From the NCBI GenBank assembly GCA_022701965.1, contig JAKONL010000427.1, positions 1 to 8,191 on the forward strand: a stretch of 8,191 nt of DNA, given 5' to 3'. The position numbers and the translations under genes were made by a program. Source of the DNA: Burkholderiaceae bacterium. GTDB lineage: Bacteria > Pseudomonadota > Gammaproteobacteria > Burkholderiales > Burkholderiaceae. This document shows positions 1 to 4,474 of this stretch, one piece after another. Within the stretch, counting starts at the first letter, position 1. Every line of letters begins with the position of its first letter. Below the pieces are notes generated by a model, which was not told the origin of the DNA, did no database searches, and worked only from the letters and a program-made list of their open reading frames with translations.

Positions 1-77
1 TGCCCGCCGCGCGGTCGCTCGCGCTCGCGCGGACCGGCGACGGCGCCCTGAGCCTCGAGGTGGAGGCCGCCGACTGA
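1..77 (+). CDS. pyrR: C-terminal end of probable PyrR, 5' part outside window
   Basis: The frame that ends with TGA at 75-77 is open back to the window edge and encodes 24 residues ending in LSLEVEAAD. The visible stretch ([20 protein letters not shown]) resembles the C-terminus of PyrR, the bifunctional pyrimidine operon regulator / uracil phosphoribosyltransferase, as I remember it from Burkholderiales. There pyrR commonly sits directly before pyrB. The stop codon overlaps the pyrB start (TGATG), which indicates translational coupling in one operon. The catalytic PRPP-binding region lies outside the window, so the call rests on the tail sequence and gene order only. A different upstream gene cannot be excluded. 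Confidence 0.7.
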   Translation, partial: PAARSLALARTGDGALSLEVEAAD

Positions 78-1039
78 TGCTCTACAAGCGCAACCCGCAG
101 CTCAACAAGCACGGCGAGCTGGTCCACCTGCTGTCGATCGAGGGCCTGCCCAGGAGCATCCTCACGCACATCCTCGATACCGCCGCCAGCTTCGCCAGCG
201 TGAGCGACCGCGACGTCAAGAAGGTGCCGCTCCTGCGCGGCAGGAGCGTCTTCAACCTGTTCTTCGAGAACTCCACGCGCACCCGCACCACCTTCGAGAT
301 CGCCGCCAAGCGGCTGTCGGCCGACGTGTTCAACCTCGACATCGCGCGCTCCTCGGCGAGCAAGGGCGAGTCGCTGCTCGACACCATCGCCAACCTGAGC
401 GCGATGGCCGCGGATATCTTCGTGGTGCGCCATGGCGAGTCGGGCGCGCCCTACCTGATCGCGCAGCACGTCGCGCCGCATGTGCATGTCGTCAACGCCG
501 GCGACGGCCGCCATGCGCATCCGACGCAGGGGCTGCTCGACATGTTCACGATCCGCCACTACAAGAAGGATTTCGCCAACCTGACCGTGGCCATCGTCGG
601 CGACGTGCTGCACTCGCGCGTCGCGCGCTCGGACATCCACGCGCTCACGACGCTCGGCTGCGCCGAGGTGCGCGTCGTCGGCCCGAAGACCCTGGTGCCC
701 GCCGACATGGCCGGCATGGGCGTGCGGGTCTGTCACACCCTGGAGGAGGGCATCCGCGGCTGCGACGTGATCATCATGCTGCGCCTGCAGAACGAGCGCA
801 TGAGCGGGGCGCTGCTGCCCTCGAGCCAGGAATTCTTCAAGACCTACGGCCTCACGCCCGAGAAGCTGCGGCTCGCCCGGCCCGACTGCATCGTGATGCA
901 CCCGGGGCCGATCAATCGCGGCGTCGAGATCGATTCCGCGGTGGTCGACGGCGACCAGAGCGTGATCCTGCCGCAGGTCACGTTCGGCATCGCCGTGCGC
1001 ATGGCGGTGATGAGCATCGTGGCCGGGAACGACGCATGA
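77..1039 (+). CDS. pyrB: Aspartate carbamoyltransferase catalytic subunit
   Basis: This cytosolic enzyme joins carbamoyl phosphate and L-aspartate to give N-carbamoyl-aspartate, the committed step of pyrimidine synthesis. The 320-residue length fits the family. Visible active-site elements are the carbamoyl-phosphate loop STRTR (66-70), K96 in SKGES (the lysine donated across the trimer interface), R118, HPTQ (148-151), R181 in HSRVARS, LRLQNER (235-241, with R236 and Q238 for aspartate) and HPGPINRG (275-282). The STRTR serine lies about 14 residues later than in E. coli PyrB. This N-terminal extension is expected in class A enzymes such as that of Pseudomonas. The ATG overlaps the preceding TGA, and a GGAGG at 62-66 is a plausible ribosome site. 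The stop overlaps the next start (ATGA at 1036-1039). No regulatory pyrI follows; a PyrC' partner does. Confidence 0.98.
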   Translation: MLYKRNPQLNKHGELVHLLSIEGLPRSILTHILDTAASFASVSDRDVKKVPLLRGRSVFNLFFENSTRTRTTFEIAAKRLSADVFNLDIARSSASKGESLLDTIANLSAMAADIFVVRHGESGAPYLIAQHVAPHVHVVNAGDGRHAHPTQGLLDMFTIRHYKKDFANLTVAIVGDVLHSRVARSDIHALTTLGCAEVRVVGPKTLVPADMAGMGVRVCHTLEEGIRGCDVIIMLRLQNERMSGALLPSSQEFFKTYGLTPEKLRLARPDCIVMHPGPINRGVEIDSAVVDGDQSVILPQVTFGIAVRMAVMSIVAGNDA

Positions 1040-2340
1040 ACATCCTCGTCACCAACGGGCGCGTCGTCGACCCGGCCTCCGGCCTCGACCGGCACGGCGA
1101 TGTCGCCATCGCGGGCGGCCGGATCGTCTCGATCGGCGACGTGCCGGCGGACTTCGTGGCCGAACGAACCATCGACGCGACCGGCTGCGTGGTCGCGCCG
1201 GGGCTGGTCGACCTGGCGGCGCGGCTGCGCGAGCCGGGCTACGAACACGAGGGCATGCTGGAGAGCGAGCTCGCGGCGGCGGTCGCGGGCGGCGTGACCA
1301 GCCTGGTCTGTCCGCCCGATACCGACCCGGTGCTCGACGAGGCGGGCCTGGTCGAGATGTTGCAGTTCCGGGCCCGCAAGCTGCGTCGCTCGCGCCTGTT
1401 CCCGCTCGGCGCTCTCACGCGCGACCTGGCCGGGGAGGTGCTTGCCGAGATGGCAGCGCTGACCGATGCCGGCTGCGTCGGCTTCAGCCAGGCCGACGTG
1501 CCGCTCGGCAGCACGCAGGTCCTGCAGCGCGCGCTCTCGTACGCGAGCACCTTCGGCTACACGGTGTGGCTGCGGCCGCAGGATCGCGATCTGGGCCGGG
1601 GCGTCGCCGCCAGCGGCGCCCTCGCGACGCGGCTCGGCTTGGCCGGCGTTCCGGTCGCGGCCGAGACCATCGCTCTCTTCACGATCTTCGAACTGATGAG
1701 GAGCACCGGCGCCCGCGTGCACCTGTGCCGGCTGTCGAGCGCGGCCGGCGTGGCGCTGGTGCGCGCGGCCAAGGCCGAGGGCCTGCCGGTGAGCTGCGAC
1801 GTCAGCATCAATTCGCTGCACCTGACCGAGAACGACATCGGCTTCTTCGACAGCCGTGCACGGCTCGAGCCGGTGCTGCGCCAGCAGCGCGACCGCGAAG
1901 CGCTCTCCACCGCGCTGGCCGACGGCACGATCGACGCGCTGGTGTCCGACCACACGCCGGTCGAGGCCGACGCGAAGACGCTGCCGTTCGCAGAGAGCGA
2001 GCCCGGCGCCACCGGTCTCGAACTGCTGCTGCCGCTGGCGCTGCAGTGGGGCGAGACGAGCGGCGCCGGGCTGGCGCGTGCCTTGGAGGTGGTGACGTCG
2101 GCGCCGGCGCGGTTGCTCGCCTCGGGGCCCGCGGCGCAGGTGGCGCCGTCGCTGGCACAGATCGGCCGGCTGGCCGCGGGCGGCGTGGCCGACCTCTGCG
2201 TGTTCGATCCCGAACTCGAATGGCAGGTGCTGCCCGCCGCACTGCGCAGCCAGGGCAAGCACACGCCGTTCTCGGGCTACGCGCTGCGCGGTGCCGTGCG
2301 GCACACGCTCGTCGACGGCCGCCTGGTGCACGGCGGCTGA
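1036..2340 (+). CDS. pyrC': Dihydroorotase-like PyrC' (non-catalytic ATCase partner)
   Basis: The 434-residue protein has the amidohydrolase fold sequence of dihydroorotase, but its metal site is gone. The DxHxHxREPG motif reads [10 protein letters not shown], so A61 and R63 replace both histidines. FSQADVP (150-156) has Q152 where active enzymes have an acidic ligand. VWLRPQD (177-183) has R180 in place of a histidine, and HLCRLSS (229-235) has R232 in place of another. Only D305 in SDHTP remains. In Pseudomonas the equivalent PyrC' is inactive and is needed to assemble the PyrB-PyrC' dodecamer of class A aspartate transcarbamoylase; the same structural role is inferred here. Automatic annotation will probably say dihydroorotase. 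The ATG overlaps the pyrB stop, with only a weak GGGA upstream, so translation is probably coupled to pyrB. Confidence 0.95.
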   Translation: MNILVTNGRVVDPASGLDRHGDVAIAGGRIVSIGDVPADFVAERTIDATGCVVAPGLVDLAARLREPGYEHEGMLESELAAAVAGGVTSLVCPPDTDPVLDEAGLVEMLQFRARKLRRSRLFPLGALTRDLAGEVLAEMAALTDAGCVGFSQADVPLGSTQVLQRALSYASTFGYTVWLRPQDRDLGRGVAASGALATRLGLAGVPVAAETIALFTIFELMRSTGARVHLCRLSSAAGVALVRAAKAEGLPVSCDVSINSLHLTENDIGFFDSRARLEPVLRQQRDREALSTALADGTIDALVSDHTPVEADAKTLPFAESEPGATGLELLLPLALQWGETSGAGLARALEVVTSAPARLLASGPAAQVAPSLAQIGRLAAGGVADLCVFDPELEWQVLPAALRSQGKHTPFSGYALRGAVRHTLVDGRLVHGG

Positions 2341-2358
2341 GCCAAAGGGTCCGGTGCC

Positions 2359-3132
2359 GTGTCGACAGTGCGTGCCTTCGCCAGGCTGGTCCGTGCCCTC
2401 GCGCACATCCTGCGCGGCTGGTGGACGATCCGCATGCGGTTTCCCGCGCTGACGCCGGCCGAGCGCGCCGGCCAGGTCGAAGTGTGGTCGCGGCGCATGC
2501 TGGCGCTGATGGGCATCCGGCTGGAAGTGCATGGCACGCCGCCGGCTTCCGGCCCGGTGCTCCTGGTCTGCAACCACCTCTCGTGGCTCGACATCCTGGC
2601 CATCCATGCCGCGCGGTACGTTCGCTTCGTCTCCAAATCGGGCGTACGGCAGTGGCCGATCATCGGCACGCTGTCGGACGGCGCGGGCTCGCTGTACATC
2701 GAGCGCGAGAAGCGGCGCGATGCGCTGCGGGTCGTGCACCGCATGGCCGAGGCGCTGCGCGATGGTGACCTGATCGCCGTGTTTCCCGAAGGAACGACCA
2801 GCGACGGCAGCGGGCTCCTGCCGTTCCATGCCAACCTGCTGCAGGCGGCCATCGCATCGGATGCGCCGGTGCAGCCGATGGCCCTGCGTTTCGTCGACGG
2901 TGCGAGCGGGGCGGACAGCACGGCGCCACGCTACATCGGCGACGACCACCTGCTGGCGTCGCTGTGGCGGACCCTCAAGGCGCCGGATCTGGTCGCCGTG
3001 GTGCGCTTCGGCGATCCCCAGTCCTCCGAAGCCCGCGACCGGCGCGCATGGGCCGAGTCGCTGCATGCGGATGTCCGGGCGCTGCGCCGCGCCACCCGAG
3101 CAAAAAAAAGCGCCCCTGAGGGGGCGCTGTAG
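2359..3132 (+). CDS. 1-acyl-sn-glycerol-3-phosphate acyltransferase (PlsC-like)
   Basis: The protein (257 aa) belongs to the PlsC / lysophospholipid acyltransferase family, which transfers an acyl chain to lysophosphatidic acid to make phosphatidic acid at the inner membrane. The catalytic HX4D motif is NHLSWLD (72-78, with H73 and D78). Block II is LYIERE (112-117), block III is FPEGT (142-146) and block IV is VQPMALRF (171-178). No strong N-terminal membrane helix is visible, so the protein is probably peripheral. The GTG start at 2359 has AAAGGG at 2344-2349 nine bases upstream and keeps the family's N-terminal RGWW...FPALTPAER region (20-36). It follows pyrC' by 18 bases, presumably in the same operon. 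The last codons (KKSAPEGAL) are also the sequence of a minus-strand terminator. Burkholderiales genomes carry several paralogues, so no gene symbol is given. Confidence 0.93.
   Translation: MSTVRAFARLVRALAHILRGWWTIRMRFPALTPAERAGQVEVWSRRMLALMGIRLEVHGTPPASGPVLLVCNHLSWLDILAIHAARYVRFVSKSGVRQWPIIGTLSDGAGSLYIEREKRRDALRVVHRMAEALRDGDLIAVFPEGTTSDGSGLLPFHANLLQAAIASDAPVQPMALRFVDGASGADSTAPRYIGDDHLLASLWRTLKAPDLVAVVRFGDPQSSEARDRRAWAESLHADVRALRRATRAKKSAPEGAL
3102..3128 (-). terminator. Intrinsic terminator for the minus strand
   Basis: AGCGCCCC (3109-3116) pairs perfectly with GGGGCGCT (3121-3128) across a four-base loop. An eight-A run at 3102-3109 becomes a T-tract directly after the hairpin when read on the minus strand. 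There is no T-tract on the plus-strand side (GTAGAACG follows), so the orientation is minus. It lies about 60 bases beyond the stop of the small minus-strand gene at 3188-3265 and inside the last codons of the plus-strand acyltransferase. Confidence 0.72.
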
Positions 3133-3187
3133 AACGACGCCCGAAGGCATCGCGAGGAGGAAACTGGAGAACCCCCGGGTGATCCGG

Positions 3188-3265
3188 TCAGAACACGCCG
3201 AAGATCTTGAGAGCGATGATGACCACGACCGGCACGCCGCAAAGCCACAAGATGATGCTTTTCAT
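3188..3265 (-). CDS. 25-aa hydrophobic micro-protein, function unknown
   Basis: This 26-codon frame including stop begins MKSIILWLCGVPVVV and ends LKIFGVF. Residues 4-24 are almost entirely hydrophobic, broken by G10, P12 and K20, so the product looks like a single membrane-spanning peptide. Support for a real gene comes from its surroundings. AGGGGA at 3271-3276 gives a near-ideal Shine-Dalgarno sequence five bases before the ATG, and a hairpin with T-tract ends the unit downstream at 3128-3102. It is convergent with the acyltransferase, whose stop lies about 56 bases away. The ILWLxGVP pattern reminds me of tiny unannotated proteins in other Proteobacteria, but I cannot verify this. No function is assigned. 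Confidence 0.6.
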   Translation of the reverse strand: MKSIILWLCGVPVVVIIALKIFGVF

Positions 3266-3270
3266 TGATA

Positions 3271-3276
3271 TCCCCT
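3271..3276 (-). promoter_or_regulatory. Shine-Dalgarno site of the 25-aa micro-protein
   Basis: On the minus strand the sequence reads AGGGGA-TATCA-ATG. The purine block is a strong match to the anti-Shine-Dalgarno and the spacing is five bases. It fixes the start of the small gene at 3265 and is the best single argument that the gene is translated. Confidence 0.6.
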
Positions 3277-3311
3277 GAGTTCGTCTGCAACGACGAGATT
3301 GCCGGTTGCGA

Positions 3312-3330
3312 GTCATCGATTCTCATTGTC
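3312..3330 (-). promoter_or_regulatory. Fur-box-like sequence upstream of the micro-protein gene
   Basis: Read on the minus strand, GACAATGAGAATCGATGAC matches the 19-base Fur consensus GATAATGATAATCATTATC at 13 positions. The matches are concentrated in the left half. It lies 47-65 bases upstream of the ATG at 3265, where an operator could sit. No clear -35/-10 pair accompanies it, so this is only a candidate for iron or other metal-dependent control. Confidence 0.25.
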
Positions 3331-3479
3331 GGGCGACCGAAGTGGTGCGGGATGTGACACATGGACTTCGTGAGCCCGCACCTACGTGGAGCCGCTCAAG
3401 GGAGCCTGGATCCACACGTACTACTGCGTCAGCACGCCCGGTACTCATTTCGAGAAAAAATGTGAACTTTAGGAGTGCT

Positions 3480-3508
3480 TTGTACTTGTAAAAATTGACT
3501 CACATAAT
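3480..3508 (+). promoter_or_regulatory. Candidate sigma-70 promoter for the 63/78-aa gene pair
   Basis: TTGTAC (3480-3485) and CATAAT (3503-3508) are separated by 17 bases inside the only markedly AT-rich stretch of the window (about 3450-3525). Initiation would fall near 3515, giving a very short leader before the ATG at 3522. TTGACT at 3495-3500 is a better -35 sequence but lacks a good -10 at the right distance (TTACAT at 3518-3523). One of the two probably serves the small genes that follow. Confidence 0.35.
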
Positions 3509-3520
3509 CACAATTGATTA
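3505..3520. promoter_or_regulatory. Perfect 6+4+6 dyad, operator-like
   Basis: TAATCA (3505-3510) and TGATTA (3515-3520) are perfect inverted repeats around CAAT. The dyad overlaps the candidate -10 and ends one base before the ATG at 3522. That is a position where a dimeric repressor would block transcription, or where a short hairpin would affect translation start. The half-sites are in the opposite order to the FNR/Anr box (TTGAT-N4-ATCAA), so an FNR site is not indicated. The binding protein is unknown. Confidence 0.35.
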
Positions 3521-3521
3521 C

Positions 3522-3713
3522 ATGAGCAGATCCATACAGCAAACACACGAGTGGTGGAAAGAAAGCCTCGGCGACAACGAACGCCGGGAGCGCCTGGCGG
3601 CGATCCGCGCCGTCCGGAACTTCGAGCATGCGGCCGCCTGGCGTCGCAATTTCCTGCGTATCGGCCTCCTGATTGCCGTGCCGGTGCTGGTCCGGCTGGT
3701 GACGACGCTGTGA
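3522..3713 (+). CDS. 63-aa protein with C-terminal membrane segment, unknown function
   Basis: I do not recognise this protein. The N-terminal part (about 1-43) is charged and probably helical, with EWWKESLGDNERRERL at 10-25. Residues 44-60 (FLRIGLLIAVPVLVRLV) form a likely membrane anchor that ends almost at the C-terminus. From about codon 17 onward third positions are strongly G/C, as in the neighbouring genes; the first codons are AT-rich because they lie at the edge of the promoter region. No Shine-Dalgarno sequence precedes the ATG, so the mRNA may be nearly leaderless. An in-frame TTG at 3495 would add nine residues but lies within the promoter-like sequence. The stop is two bases before the next start, suggesting a two-gene unit. 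Confidence 0.6.
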   Translation: MSRSIQQTHEWWKESLGDNERRERLAAIRAVRNFEHAAAWRRNFLRIGLLIAVPVLVRLVTTL

Positions 3714-3715
3714 TC

Positions 3716-3952
3716 ATGACGGGCGACCAGCACAGCTTCGCACGCCTGAGCGCGACGCACCTCGGAGATATCGCCCGTTCGCTGCGAATGGGCTCGCAGC
3801 ACCACGACAGCACCGCCTTCGCCATCGCCGATGCGGTCGAGTCGGTGATCCGCGTGCGATGCGAAGCCAACGAGATCTACCAGCGCCGACCGACGGTCCG
3901 CGTCCGGCGCGCCTTGCGCAAGGTCGCCCGCTGGGCGACGCCCGGCCTCTGA
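3716..3952 (+). CDS. 78-aa conserved-looking hypothetical protein
   Basis: I do not recognise this protein. The ATG at 3716 comes two bases after the upstream stop (TGATCATG), so it is likely co-transcribed and coupled with the 63-aa gene. The frame stays open upstream to 3551, but that part overlaps the 63-aa gene and is better read as chance. Codons have a strong G/C third-position bias throughout. The product has an N-terminal half with DIARSLRMGSQHHDSTAFAI (18-37) and a basic C-terminal tail (VRVRRALRKVARW, 61-73). It has one cysteine (C49) and no membrane segment or signal peptide. Confidence 0.58.
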   Translation: MTGDQHSFARLSATHLGDIARSLRMGSQHHDSTAFAIADAVESVIRVRCEANEIYQRRPTVRVRRALRKVARWATPGL

Positions 3953-4132
3953 CCGGTTCCGTTTCCGGTCCGACCTTCAAGGCTGCGGAAGTGAGGCCGG
4001 CGGCGACCGGAGCCCTTGGGGCATAGGCCGGACGGGGTAATCGATTTCCTGCAAGCATCGGCGGAACGGATACTGAGCAGCGTGCGGCAGCCTGCGCCAG
4101 AATCCGACGACCCGCATCAAATCGCCCGGAGC

Positions 4133-4137
4133 AGGAG
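4133..4137 (+). promoter_or_regulatory. Ribosome binding site of the 68-aa gene
   Basis: AGGAG seven bases before the ATG at 4145 is a consensus Shine-Dalgarno sequence. It selects this internal ATG as the start rather than the longer frame from TTG 4016. Confidence 0.65.
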
Positions 4138-4144
4138 CCGACCC

Positions 4145-4351
4145 ATGGAGACCCAGCATCTCGACGACGAAGCGCTCGCTTCGACCGCCTACATCTGGCG
4201 CGAGAAAGCCCGAGTCGGCGACCGCAGCGCAGCGCGTATCGCCGACGAACTCGACGCCGAGCTGCTTCGCCGCCTCGGCCCGACCCCCTCGCAGTACAGC
4301 CCGCTGGAGAAGCAGCGCCCGGCCTCCCGGCCATGGTGGCGCTTCTGGTGA
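4145..4351 (+). CDS. 68-aa small protein with C-terminal PWWRFW, unknown function
   Basis: The ATG at 4145 is preceded by AGGAG (4133-4137) at seven bases, which decides this start over the in-frame TTG at 4016. Residues 6-44 look like a charged helical region (DDEALASTAYIWREKARVGD at 7-26, then an ADELDAELLRRL stretch). A proline-rich linker and the aromatic tail RPWWRFW (62-68) follow. As I recall, small proteins with such a WWxFW ending occur in Burkholderiales, but none has a role I can name. It is separated from its neighbours by about 190 bases upstream and 123 downstream, so it may be a single-gene unit. There is no signal peptide or full membrane helix. Confidence 0.68.
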   Translation: METQHLDDEALASTAYIWREKARVGDRSAARIADELDAELLRRLGPTPSQYSPLEKQRPASRPWWRFW

Positions 4352-4474
4352 GCGGGGCGCTGTCCCGGCGATACCGGCAACGTCGGCGTCGTGCCGCCGC
4401 TAACATGAGGCGGTCGCTGCATGGCGCCGATCCCCGGCGCGGGCGCATCGGAGCTGGATCGACATGAGGAAAGG

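Noticed and set aside
1566..2768. Plus-strand frame of 400 codons across the pyrC'/acyltransferase junction
   Set aside because: It overlaps two genes with clear family motifs and has shadow-type composition.
844..3150. Very long open frame on the minus strand opposite pyrB, pyrC' and the acyltransferase (768 codons)
   Set aside because: It is a mirror of high-GC coding on the plus strand. The translation is rich in R, A, G, H and Q, shows no domain motif, and overlaps three well-recognised genes.
3383..3420. TACGTG ... CACGTA inverted repeat and a GGAGCC direct repeat
   Set aside because: Six-base matches 26 and 7 bases apart are expected by chance; no link to a gene start or end.
3306..3491. 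61-codon plus-strand frame in the intergenic region
   Set aside because: No ribosome site, no third-position G/C bias, and it crosses the AT-rich promoter-like segment.
3951..3970. GACCGG / CCGGTC inverted repeat right at the stop of the 78-aa gene, considered as a terminator
   Set aside because: Six-base stem with an eight-base loop and no T-tract on either side; such repeats are frequent by chance in this base composition.
4016..4144. Upstream TTG start that would add 43 residues to the 68-aa protein
   Set aside because: ATG 4145 has AGGAG at ideal spacing, and the added residues show no convincing protein character.
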